A DNA stretch of 64,000 nucleotides from JABJAG01 sp965222215 (GTDB lineage Bacteria; Pseudomonadota; Alphaproteobacteria; UBA6615): NCBI GenBank assembly GCA_965222215.1, contig OZ244931.1, positions 558,001-622,000 on the forward strand, in the 5' to 3' direction. Shown piece by piece: positions 1 through 7,258 of the stretch (the first letter of the stretch is position 1; every line of letters begins with the position of its first letter). Both the position numbers and the translations under genes were made by a program. A model generated the notes under the pieces. That model was given only the letters and a program-made list of their open reading frames with translations. It was not told the origin of the DNA and ran no database searches.

Positions 1-1
1 C

Positions 2-445
2 TCGCTACCCGCGGCGCTGCGCCATGTGCCGGGTACCCGTGTTGCCGTGGCCGTGAACTGGCTCAGCGATATCGAGCTGGCGGTGATGCACCCGACCGAG
101 GTCGACAACTATCATTTTGCGCGGATGAACGGCCTGTCGCTGGAACTCGACGGGGGCCGGACGATCGACACGGCGTTTGCCTATCTTAGCTTCCGGGGAC
201 ATGTGGGGGACGGGGAGCGGCCGTTTGCGCTGCGCGAGATCGCGGCGGAGAACCGCCAGCTGCCCGAGCTCGGCCAACTCGAGGCGCTGACCCTGATGCG
301 CGACCGGATCGCGCCGGAGCACGATCTGCACGACTTTGTGCACGCGCATATTTCCGACACGGCGTTGCGCGCGGAACGGGTGGCGCAACTTGAAAGCGAC
401 GCCGTGCCGGTTGCCCATGCACCCCACGAAGTCGTGAAAACCTGA
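2..445 (+). CDS. unidentified protein, C-terminal part only
   Basis: This reading frame is already open at the window edge and runs to a TGA at 443-445, so only about 147 C-terminal residues are visible. A GTG at 26 could be taken for a start, but the frame continues upstream of it without a stop and the start is probably outside the window. The fragment has no membrane segment, no cysteine pair and no motif I recognise. It is acidic and histidine-rich (HPTEVDNYHF, HDLHDFVHAHI). I do not recognise the family and assign no function. About 78 AT-rich bases separate it from the VOC gene, so the two are probably separate units. Confidence 0.6.
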   Translation, partial: SLPAALRHVPGTRVAVAVNWLSDIELAVMHPTEVDNYHFARMNGLSLELDGGRTIDTAFAYLSFRGHVGDGERPFALREIAAENRQLPELGQLEALTLMRDRIAPEHDLHDFVHAHISDTALRAERVAQLESDAVPVAHAPHEVVKT

Positions 446-486
446 CTTTCGTTCATCCTTGCCTGTCACCGCCTGCGTGTTATTAA

Positions 487-502
487 TTAACTTATGAGTT
501 AA
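487..502. promoter_or_regulatory. AT-rich palindrome upstream of the VOC gene, possible operator
   Basis: A perfect inverted repeat with 6-base arms (TTAACT and AGTTAA) and a 4-base spacer lies 22 bases before the VOC start. It sits in an unusually AT-rich stretch (about 480-510) that also has a TATAAA-like run. Symmetry and position suggest a repressor site overlapping a promoter. No regulator gene is adjacent, so the binding protein is unknown. Confidence 0.35.
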
Positions 503-523
503 ATATAAACCACGGAGATCACG

Positions 524-910
524 ATGGCCGGACAGGGTGCCTTTCACTGGAACGAACTCAGCACCACCGATCTGGAGGCCGCGAAGGCCTTCTATGAGCA
601 GGTCATCGGCTGGGAATTCGAGACCATGGAGATGGCGGAGGGCGGCACCTACTACATCGGCAAGGTCGATGGCGTGCCGGTGGGCGGAATCATGGCCCAC
701 ACCGACAATATGCCGGAGGGTGTGCCGTCCCACTGGCGCGCCTACATCCAGGTGGACGATGTGGATGCAACGGTGGCGGCCGCGCTCGCAGCGGGCGGCT
801 CGGAGATTTACGAGGCGTTCGACATTCCGGGCATTGGCCGTATCGGCGGGTTCTATGACCCGACGGGCGGGGCGATCAACGTGATCACGCCGGCACCGCA
901 GGACGGTTAA
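524..910 (+). CDS. VOC (glyoxalase/bleomycin-resistance) family protein
   Basis: The protein has 128 residues, the usual size of a single vicinal-oxygen-chelate domain built from two beta-alpha-beta-beta-beta modules. The first module opens with FHWNELSTTDLEAAKAFYEQ and the second with WRAYIQVDDVDATVAAALAAG. It ends with the typical GGFYDPTGGAINVI strand. The family includes metal-dependent lyases, dioxygenases and antibiotic-binding proteins, and the sequence does not show which reaction applies. An ATG preceded by GGAG (514-517) supports the start. It appears monocistronic, with an AT-rich palindrome upstream. Confidence 0.85.
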   Translation: MAGQGAFHWNELSTTDLEAAKAFYEQVIGWEFETMEMAEGGTYYIGKVDGVPVGGIMAHTDNMPEGVPSHWRAYIQVDDVDATVAAALAAGGSEIYEAFDIPGIGRIGGFYDPTGGAINVITPAPQDG

Positions 911-929
911 AGACGGGCAGCAGGATCGG

Positions 930-1010
930 TCGTTATCGCGAGGAACTTAGCGACGCGGCGATCCAGCAAGCCCGCTCTGGATTGCTTCAGCCTCCGGCTT
1001 CGCAAAGACG
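930..1010. repeat. dispersed palindromic repeat element (degenerate copy)
   Basis: The gap between the VOC gene and the 3' end of ubiA holds an imperfect long inverted repeat. Inner arms GCGATCCAG (958-966) and CTGGATTGC (976-984) pair with one G-U. The outer parts (TCGCGAGGAA and GGCTTCGCAAAGACG) pair partly. The arrangement resembles the widespread dispersed element beginning CGTCATTGCGAGGAGCG, found between genes in many alphaproteobacteria. Only one copy is evident in this window. It may also help terminate the two convergent transcripts. Confidence 0.5.
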
Positions 1011-1021
1011 CATAAGTCTTG

Positions 1022-1963
1022 TCAGGCGAACGCGCGCGCCGCGATGGCGGCGGCGAAAAGGAGCAGCCCGAAATCACGGTTGGATTTGAACTTTGCCAGG
1101 CAGTCCTTCGGGTCGTCGAAGTCGATGGTTGCGGTTTGCCAGGCGAGATGGGCCGCGCCGATCGCCAGCCCGGCCCAGAAGGGCCAGCCGAGACCCGAGA
1201 GCCACGCCGACAGTGCCAGCAGCGCGATGCACACGGCGTAGAACACCGCGATCCAGGGCCGGGATTTCTGGCCCAGAAGGCGCGCGGTGGATTTCACGCC
1301 GACCAGTGCGTCGTCCTCCTTGTCCTGATGGGCGTAGATCGTGTCGTAGCCCAGGGTCCAGAAGAAGCCGGCGGCGTAGAGCAGGAACGCCGCCGGTTCC
1401 AGCGCGCCCTGGACGACGGCCCAGCCGAGCAGCGCGCCCCAGTTGAAGGTCAGGCCGAGCCACGCCTGCGGCCACCAGGTGATGCGTTTCATCAGCGGGT
1501 AGGGGACGACGAGCACGAGGCTCAGCGCGCCGATGGCCATGGCGAACGGATTGAACTGCACGAGGATGCCGAGGCTGACCAGCAGCAGCAGGCCGAGAAA
1601 GGCCAGCGCGGCGGGCACCCTGACCGCGCCCGATGCCAGCGGCCGGTCGGCGGTGCGCGCGACCTTCGCGTCAAAGTCCCGGTCGAACAGGTCGTTGATG
1701 ACGCAGCCCGCGCCGCGCATCAGGATCGCGCCGATGCCGAACAACGCCACCCAGAACCAGTTCGGCCAGTCGCCGTCCGGCGCGGCCATGGCGAGTGCCC
1801 ACCAGCCCGGCAGCAACAGGAGCCAGGTGCCGATGGGCCGGTCGAGCCGCATGAGCCGCGCGTAGGGGCGGGCCGCCGCCGGCGCGTACCGGTCCAGCCA
1901 GTTGCCGCGCGGGATGTCGCTCGCATCCTCGCGCGAGGCGCTATGATGGGGCTCGCCGTTCAT
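1022..1963 (-). CDS. ubiA: 4-hydroxybenzoate polyprenyltransferase
   Basis: This 313-residue integral membrane prenyltransferase attaches the polyprenyl tail to 4-hydroxybenzoate in ubiquinone synthesis. The first aspartate-rich prenyl-diphosphate motif is present as NDLFDRDFD and the second as YAHQDKEDD. The family opening DRPIGTWLLLLPGWW and the TADRPLASGAV stretch are also present. Eight to nine hydrophobic helices can be counted. Length matches the family. It is transcribed divergently from rsmE with only 51 bases between the two starts. Confidence 0.95.
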   Translation of the reverse strand: MNGEPHHSASREDASDIPRGNWLDRYAPAAARPYARLMRLDRPIGTWLLLLPGWWALAMAAPDGDWPNWFWVALFGIGAILMRGAGCVINDLFDRDFDAKVARTADRPLASGAVRVPAALAFLGLLLLVSLGILVQFNPFAMAIGALSLVLVVPYPLMKRITWWPQAWLGLTFNWGALLGWAVVQGALEPAAFLLYAAGFFWTLGYDTIYAHQDKEDDALVGVKSTARLLGQKSRPWIAVFYAVCIALLALSAWLSGLGWPFWAGLAIGAAHLAWQTATIDFDDPKDCLAKFKSNRDFGLLLFAAAIAARAFA

Positions 1964-2014
1964 CGGTCCTTGTTAACCTACCGGGCACCTCGCCCCAATC
2001 CCGGAATTTGCCGC

Positions 2015-2782
2015 ATGTCCGACCCCAACCCCAGTTTCACGCGCATCCGGCTGTTCGTGGAAGACGACCTGTGCGCCGATGCGGCGCTGACGCTCGGCCG
2101 GGACCAGAGCCACTACCTGCAGAACGTCATGCGCCGCGCGACAGGCGACAGGGTGGCGCTGTTCAACGGGCGCGACGGGGAATTCTGGGCGGAGATTTCC
2201 GATACCAGGCGGGGCGCCGTCGGCCTGTCCGTAAAGGAGATGTTCCGCGAGCAGGCGCCTGAGCCGGATCTCTGGCTGGCATTTGCGCCGATCAAGCGCG
2301 CGGCGGTCGATTTCCTCGCCGCCAAGGCGACCGAGCTGGGGGTTTCGCGGCTCGTGCCCGTGGTGACGGCGCGCACCAACACCGAACGGGTGAACACCAA
2401 ACGGCTGCGGGCGATCGCTATCGAGGCCGCCGAACAGTCTGAGCGGCTGACCTTGCCCGGCATCGCCGAACCCGTGAAATTTCCGGCGCTGCTGGACGGC
2501 TGGCCGGGCGAACGGACGCTTCTCGTGGGCGACGAGACGGGTGCGGGCCGGCCTGTTGCGGATGTCGCCCGCGACCTCGGGACGACAGGCGGACCGCTCG
2601 CAGTTGTGACGGGACCGGAAGGCGGCTTTGCCCCGGAGGAACTTGACCGGCTCGGGCAACTGACCTTTGTTAGGTCCATCGGGCTCGGTCCGCGTGTCTT
2701 GCGGGCCGACACGGCCGCGCTGGCTGCCCTTTCGGTCATCCAGGCTATCGCCGGAGACTGGAACACGGCGCGGACGGGCTAG
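2015..2782 (+). CDS. rsmE: 16S rRNA (uracil-1498-N3)-methyltransferase
   Basis: This SPOUT-fold methyltransferase of 255 residues uses SAM to methylate U1498 of 16S rRNA. The N-terminal PUA-like part begins RIRLFVEDDL. The C-terminal knot carries VVTGPEGGFAPEE and IGLGPRVLRADTAALAAL, the family SAM-binding signatures. The open frame extends far upstream through antisense ubiA sequence. The ATG at 2015 is chosen because homologous sequence starts there and it clears the divergent ubiA gene. It is followed after 24 bases by gshA, as is common in alphaproteobacteria. Confidence 0.93.
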   Translation: MSDPNPSFTRIRLFVEDDLCADAALTLGRDQSHYLQNVMRRATGDRVALFNGRDGEFWAEISDTRRGAVGLSVKEMFREQAPEPDLWLAFAPIKRAAVDFLAAKATELGVSRLVPVVTARTNTERVNTKRLRAIAIEAAEQSERLTLPGIAEPVKFPALLDGWPGERTLLVGDETGAGRPVADVARDLGTTGGPLAVVTGPEGGFAPEELDRLGQLTFVRSIGLGPRVLRADTAALAALSVIQAIAGDWNTARTG

Positions 2783-2806
2783 CCGGGGCAGATCGGGGAA
2801 CGTGTC

Positions 2807-4174
2807 ATGGCAGCTCCGTCTTCGGGTGGCGGCCCGGTTATCGAAAGCAAGCAACAGCTGATCGACTGGATCGCCGACGGCGAGAAGCCGAAAGACGCGT
2901 GGCGGATCGGGACCGAGCACGAGAAGTTTGCTTTCCGCCGGTCCGATCATGCGCCGCTGCCTTATGACGGCGAGCCGGGTATCCGAGATCTTCTTGAGGG
3001 CCTCCAGCGTTTCGGCTGGGAACCGGTCTTCGAGGGCGAGAATGTGATCGCGCTGACCGGAGGTAGCGGCGCCAATATTTCTCTGGAGCCGGGCGGGCAG
3101 TTCGAACTGTCCGGTGCGCCGCTGGAGACGCTCCATCAGACCTGCGACGAGGTGCACGAGCATCTGCGCCAGCTCCGAGAGGTGAACGGCGAACTCGACG
3201 TCGCGATGATGGGTATGGGTTTCCACCCGACCCTGACCCGTGAAGCCGCGCCGTGGATGCCCAAGGGCCGATACAAGATCATGCGCGAGTACATGACCAA
3301 GGTCGGCAGCATGGGCCACGACATGATGCTGCGCACCTGCACCGTCCAGGTGAACCTGGATTTCGCCGACGAAGCGGACATGGTGCGCAAGGTGCGTGTC
3401 GGCATGGCGCTGCAGCCGATTGCGACGGCGCTGTTCGCGAACTCCCCGTTCCGGGAAGGCCAGCCGACTGACTATCTCAGCCTGCGCAGCCATGTGTGGA
3501 CCGACGTCGATAACGACCGTTCCGGCATCCTGCCATTCGTCTTCGATGACGATTTCGGCTACGAGCGCTACGTCGACTACGTCCTCGATACGCCGATGTA
3601 TTTCGTCTACCGCGACGGCGGCTATGTCGATGCATCGGGCCAGTCGTTCCGCGATTTCATGGCCGGCAAGCTGCCCGCGCGCCCGGGCGAACACGCGACC
3701 ATGGGTGACTGGTCGGACCATACGACCACGATCTTCCCCGAGGTGCGGCTGAAGAAATACATCGAGATGCGCGGTGCGGACGGCGGGCCGTGGCGCCGCG
3801 TGTGTGCGCTGCCGGCCTTCTGGGTCGGCCTGCTCTATGACGACGTTGCGCTCGACGCGGCGGTGGACATGATCTCCGACTGGACGGCGCAGGAGGTGAT
3901 CGACCTGCGCAATGCGGTACCGCGACACGGTCTCGCCACACCGTTCCGCAACCGCACGATGCTGGAACTGGCGCGCGAGGCGCTGGAGATATCCCGGGCC
4001 GGCTTGAAGGCGCGCGCCGAGGAGGATTTCTGGGGACAGGATGAGAGCCACTTCCTGTCGACGCTGGAACAGATCGCGGATTCCGGTCTCACGCCGGCCG
4101 AAAACAAGCTCGCCGCATTCCACGGCCGCTGGGACGGCAACGTTGAGCGCGCGTTCGAGGAGTACGCCTGGTAG
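2807..4174 (+). CDS. gshA: glutamate-cysteine ligase, plant/alphaproteobacterial type
   Basis: The 455-residue enzyme catalyses ATP-dependent ligation of glutamate and cysteine, the first step of glutathione synthesis. It matches the plant-type GCS2 family in length and sequence: GTEHEKFAFR near residue 35, the glycine-rich substrate region LTGGSGANISLEPGGQFELSG, and RYKIMREYM. It lies 24 bases after rsmE in the same direction and is probably co-transcribed. A glutathione-degrading ChaC homologue lies at the far end of the window. Confidence 0.95.
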   Translation: MAAPSSGGGPVIESKQQLIDWIADGEKPKDAWRIGTEHEKFAFRRSDHAPLPYDGEPGIRDLLEGLQRFGWEPVFEGENVIALTGGSGANISLEPGGQFELSGAPLETLHQTCDEVHEHLRQLREVNGELDVAMMGMGFHPTLTREAAPWMPKGRYKIMREYMTKVGSMGHDMMLRTCTVQVNLDFADEADMVRKVRVGMALQPIATALFANSPFREGQPTDYLSLRSHVWTDVDNDRSGILPFVFDDDFGYERYVDYVLDTPMYFVYRDGGYVDASGQSFRDFMAGKLPARPGEHATMGDWSDHTTTIFPEVRLKKYIEMRGADGGPWRRVCALPAFWVGLLYDDVALDAAVDMISDWTAQEVIDLRNAVPRHGLATPFRNRTMLELAREALEISRAGLKARAEEDFWGQDESHFLSTLEQIADSGLTPAENKLAAFHGRWDGNVERAFEEYAW

Positions 4175-4197
4175 CGCGGGGCTTCGGGAAAAACAGC

Positions 4198-4223
4198 GGC
4201 CCTCTCCGCGAACGGAGAGGGCC
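4198..4223 (-). terminator. intrinsic terminator hairpin, best read on the minus strand
   Basis: A perfect 11-bp stem (GGCCCTCTCCG with its complement) has a 4-base loop. On the plus strand no T-run follows. On the minus strand the stem is followed by a T5 run, so it looks like a terminator for minus-strand transcription from the small ORF at 4413-4592. It could also block or stabilise the 3' end of the gshA message. Confidence 0.5.
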
Positions 4224-4412
4224 GGGTAGGGTCGACTTCTGCGGTGACGATCTTCTGGCCGCGAACGGGGGAGAACCGTCAGGGCCGTTCGGGTTCTCGG
4301 GGCAACGGGAAACCGAACACCGTCTTTGGCCGGATGATGGGCGTTCCGGCCGGCCGCCGAAGTCGAGAAGCAGCCCGGGGTTTGGGAAGACGGGCTGCTC
4401 AGTCCGATCGCG

Positions 4413-4592
4413 TCAGGATCGGGACTGTTCGAATAACTCCGTGATGCGATCGACAACCGGGTTCTCCGCGCCGCCGTCGATGCCGATGTCCTCAAGCAGG
4501 GCCGACGGATCCTTGTCGCCGACCATGTCCGCGACATTGGCCTCGCCGAGCAAGCCCGTGGCCTTTTCCAGCAATCCGGTGAAGTCGATCAT
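4413..4592 (-). CDS. small acidic protein of 59 residues, unknown function
   Basis: The ORF is below the usual length cut-off but credible. It starts ATG at 4592 with a GGAG ribosome site seven bases upstream, encodes 59 residues and ends TGA at 4413-4415. It opens MIDFTGLLEKATGLLGEA and ends VVDRITELFEQSRS. It is acidic, has no cysteine and is predicted helical. The opposite strand also has an open frame here, but without a good ribosome site. A weak stem (4369-4399) and a strong hairpin with a T-run (4198-4223) follow on this strand. It is divergent from the LysR gene. I do not recognise a family. Confidence 0.55.
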   Translation of the reverse strand: MIDFTGLLEKATGLLGEANVADMVGDKDPSALLEDIGIDGGAENPVVDRITELFEQSRS

Positions 4593-4709
4593 TGATGGTA
4601 CTCCAGTCGGGCGACCGGTGACCGCCTGGGCTTGTCTCCGCGTCCCTCATGATTTGGTGAATCCATCCAATTGATAAAGGCAAACGAATTAGAAATTACG
4701 ATAGAAAAA

Positions 4710-4723
4710 AACTATATATAGTT
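4710..4723. promoter_or_regulatory. 14-bp perfect palindrome in the small ORF/LysR intergenic region
   Basis: AACTATATATAGTT is self-complementary and lies 21 bases before the LysR start, in an AT-rich divergent promoter region. LysR regulators usually bind such regions to control themselves and a divergent gene. The site could serve that purpose or overlap a -10 region. Confidence 0.35.
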
Positions 4724-4743
4724 CGAACCGTTGGAGGCGTTTC

Positions 4744-5676
4744 ATGAGCGGGGACGGACCGACGTTGAAGCAATTACGCTATCTGGTGGCGCTGGCGGAT
4801 GCGGGCCAGTTCCGCCTTGCGGCCGAGAAGTGCGGGATCGCGCAGCCGTCGCTCAGCGTGCAGATCCAGAACCTGGAAGAGTCCGTCGGCACGCGCCTGC
4901 TGGAGCGCCGGCGAACCGGGGTGATTCTCACCCCCGTCGGCCGGGACGTGGTCGAACGCGCGCGCCGGGTGCTCCTGGAAGTGCAGGGGATCGTCGACTC
5001 CTCCTCGGTCTCGGCCGACACCCTGTCGGGCACGGTGCGCCTCGGCGTGAAGCCGACGCTGGGGCCCTACCTGCTGCCGCGGGTGATCGCGGAGTTTCAG
5101 GTCGCGTATCCGGACCTGAAACTCTACATCCGTGAGGATGCGCCGCACGAACTGGAGGCGGAGCTGATCCGCGGCACCCATGACGTGGTGCTGGCCCAGT
5201 TGCCGGTGGCGTCGTCGGACCTTGTGGTGGAGCGGTTGTTCCGCGAGCCGGTCTATCTCGCCGTGTCGGCGTCCCATCCGCTAGCCGGGCGAACCGATGT
5301 CGCGATTGAGGATCTGCGCGGTCTGCCTATCCTGTCGCTGACGCCGGACTATCACCTGCACGATCAGGTGCATGCGCTGTGCGACGAGTTCGGCGCGAAC
5401 CTTGTGCGCGACTATGAGGGCACGAGCCTCGACGCCCTGCGGCAGATGGTGGCGATGGATATCGGCGCGACCTTCCTGCCGGCACTCTATGTGCACTCAG
5501 AAATCCGTAGTGGCGGCGATGTGGTGGCACTGTCGTTGCGCGAGCGAAGGATCACCCGTTCGATCGGGCTGGTTTGGCGCAAGAGCGCGGGCCGCGCACC
5601 TGCCTACCGCAACATCGCCGATGTCGTCCGGCGTGTGGCGCGCCAGGAATTCCCGATGCTGGTGCGCGAGGCCTGA
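4744..5676 (+). CDS. LysR-family regulator, OxyR-like but lacking the peroxidatic cysteine
   Basis: The protein has 310 residues with a winged helix-turn-helix at about 7-66 (QFRLAAEKCGIAQPSLSVQ) and a two-lobed effector domain from about 95. The effector domain closely follows OxyR (SVSADTLSG, GTSLDALRQMVA, GATFLPALYV). OxyR senses peroxide by forming a disulfide between Cys199 and Cys208. Aligned without gaps here, the Cys199 position is His204 (PDYHLHDQ) and Cys208 is kept as Cys213. Classical disulfide sensing is therefore unlikely. It is divergent from the 59-residue ORF and convergent with the efflux genes, so its target is not obvious from position. Confidence 0.85.
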   Translation: MSGDGPTLKQLRYLVALADAGQFRLAAEKCGIAQPSLSVQIQNLEESVGTRLLERRRTGVILTPVGRDVVERARRVLLEVQGIVDSSSVSADTLSGTVRLGVKPTLGPYLLPRVIAEFQVAYPDLKLYIREDAPHELEAELIRGTHDVVLAQLPVASSDLVVERLFREPVYLAVSASHPLAGRTDVAIEDLRGLPILSLTPDYHLHDQVHALCDEFGANLVRDYEGTSLDALRQMVAMDIGATFLPALYVHSEIRSGGDVVALSLRERRITRSIGLVWRKSAGRAPAYRNIADVVRRVARQEFPMLVREA

Positions 5677-5689
5677 TGCAGCCCCGTCT

Positions 5690-7246
5690 TCAGGATTGCC
5701 GCCATCGGCTCCACAAGGCGAGCGAAAACAGAATCGCGACGCCGGCCATAATGGCGAAGGCGAAGAAGGTGTCGCGGAACGCAAAGGCGGTCGCCTGGGC
5801 GGCGATTACCCGGCCCAGGTAGAACTTGGCCACCAGCCCGTCGGTAATCTCCGGCAACCCGGTGGGACCCAGCATGCCGCGCACCGCGGCCAGCAGGTCG
5901 TTCGAGACGGTGTTCGCCTCGGTCTGGGTGGCAACGAGCAGTTCACTGAAGTAGGCGGTGCGGCGCTCGATATAGATCGCCAGCAGGTTGATCCCGAACG
6001 CGCCGCCCATCTGGCGGGTGAAGTTCAGCATGCCGTTGGCGGTGCCCATTTTGTCGGGCGGCGCGGCCGCGAGCCCGGCGGCCGTCACCGGCGGGAACAG
6101 CATCCCCTGGCCGATGCGGCCGATGGTGACGAGGATCGCGAAGGTCCAGAAGGCGGTGTTCGCATCGGCAAAGCCCATCACCCAGGTGGAGACCGCGAAC
6201 AGCAGAAACCCGATCGCGAGCAAGAGATAGGGCGGGTAGCGGTCGGCCAGTCGGCCGGCCAGGGGCAGGGCTGCGCCCATGGCCAGCCCGCCGGGCACGA
6301 GCACCAGCCCGGCTTGCAGCGGCGTGAACCCCTGCACGATCTGGACGAACACCGGCTGCAGGTAGAAGGAGCCGAACAGGCAGGCGCCGATCAGGAAGGA
6401 GACGATGTTCGCGATCGCGAACTTGGGATTGCGCAGCAGGCGCACGTCGAAGATCGGGTCGGCGACCCTCGTTTCCCAGTAAAGGAACGCGACGGCCGAC
6501 GATGCGCCGAGGCCGAGCATCGCGATCACGAAGTTGGAGTTCCAGCCCTTGAGCTGGCCGTTGGAAAATCCGGTCAGGGTCGCGGTCAGGAAGGTTGCGA
6601 CGAGCAGGAACCCGAACCAGTCGAGCCGGGTGACCTTCTCGCCCCGGTCGCGCCCGGGCAGGACGACCGCCGCGAGCATCATTGATGCGAACGCCGTCGG
6701 CAGTGCCACGTAGAAGGTGAAGCGCCAGTCGAAGGCGTCGATGGCCATGCCTCCGAACCACGGGCCGAGCCCGGGGCCGAGTACGAAGCTGATCCCAAAG
6801 AGGCCGGCCACCATCGCGCGCTGGGTGGGCGGAAACACCGCGAACATGACCATCATCGCCAGCGGCAGCAGGATACCGGCCGTCAGGCCCTGGATCGTCC
6901 GCCCCAGGACGATGGTGTTGTAGGCCTCCGCCGTGCCGCCGGCGATGGACCCGATCATGAACAGCGCCATCGTTGCCAGAAAAACATGGCGCGGGCCGAA
7001 GCGGCGGGTCAGCCAGTCGCTCAGCAGCATGCCTGCCGTCATCGCGGCAAAGAAGGCGGTCGCCATCCACTGGGCCTGGTCCTGGCCGACGCCGAAGGCG
7101 CCCATGATGTCCGGCACCGCCACATTGGTGATGGTGCCTGACAGGGCGACGGTGAGGGAGGAGGCCAGTGCGACGGTGACGACCAGCCAGCGATGCGCCG
7201 CCGTGCCGGGGGTCGGTGACGCGGATGCATCGGCGGTCGCGGTCAT
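5690..7246 (-). CDS. DHA2-family multidrug efflux transporter, EmrB-like
   Basis: This 518-residue major facilitator protein has about 14 hydrophobic helices, as expected for the DHA2 drug:proton antiporters. Characteristic stretches include SDWLTRRFGPRHVF (loop 2-3 motif) and LGRTIQGLTAGILLPLAM, as well as FGISFVLGPGLGP (motif C of antiporters). It begins 12 bases after the membrane-fusion gene upstream, the usual emrA-emrB order. With an outer-membrane channel encoded elsewhere, the pair would form a tripartite pump. The substrate cannot be told. Confidence 0.9.
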   Translation of the reverse strand: MTATADASASPTPGTAAHRWLVVTVALASSLTVALSGTITNVAVPDIMGAFGVGQDQAQWMATAFFAAMTAGMLLSDWLTRRFGPRHVFLATMALFMIGSIAGGTAEAYNTIVLGRTIQGLTAGILLPLAMMVMFAVFPPTQRAMVAGLFGISFVLGPGLGPWFGGMAIDAFDWRFTFYVALPTAFASMMLAAVVLPGRDRGEKVTRLDWFGFLLVATFLTATLTGFSNGQLKGWNSNFVIAMLGLGASSAVAFLYWETRVADPIFDVRLLRNPKFAIANIVSFLIGACLFGSFYLQPVFVQIVQGFTPLQAGLVLVPGGLAMGAALPLAGRLADRYPPYLLLAIGFLLFAVSTWVMGFADANTAFWTFAILVTIGRIGQGMLFPPVTAAGLAAAPPDKMGTANGMLNFTRQMGGAFGINLLAIYIERRTAYFSELLVATQTEANTVSNDLLAAVRGMLGPTGLPEITDGLVAKFYLGRVIAAQATAFAFRDTFFAFAIMAGVAILFSLALWSRWRQS

Positions 7247-7258
7247 GGCGCGGTAAAC

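Noticed and set aside
4198..4223. Hairpin read as a gshA terminator
   Set aside because: The stem is perfect, but no T-run follows on the plus strand. The T-run is on the minus-strand side, so it is listed as a minus-strand terminator.
1973..4537. An 854-residue minus-strand open frame opposite rsmE and gshA
   Set aside because: It lies entirely antisense to two well-recognised genes, is arginine- and histidine-rich, and shows no family features. Long antisense frames are normal in GC-rich coding DNA.
4441..4674. A 77-residue plus-strand frame opposite the 59-residue ORF
   Set aside because: It has no ribosome site and a Ser/Pro-rich shadow composition. The minus-strand frame has a good site and a more protein-like sequence.
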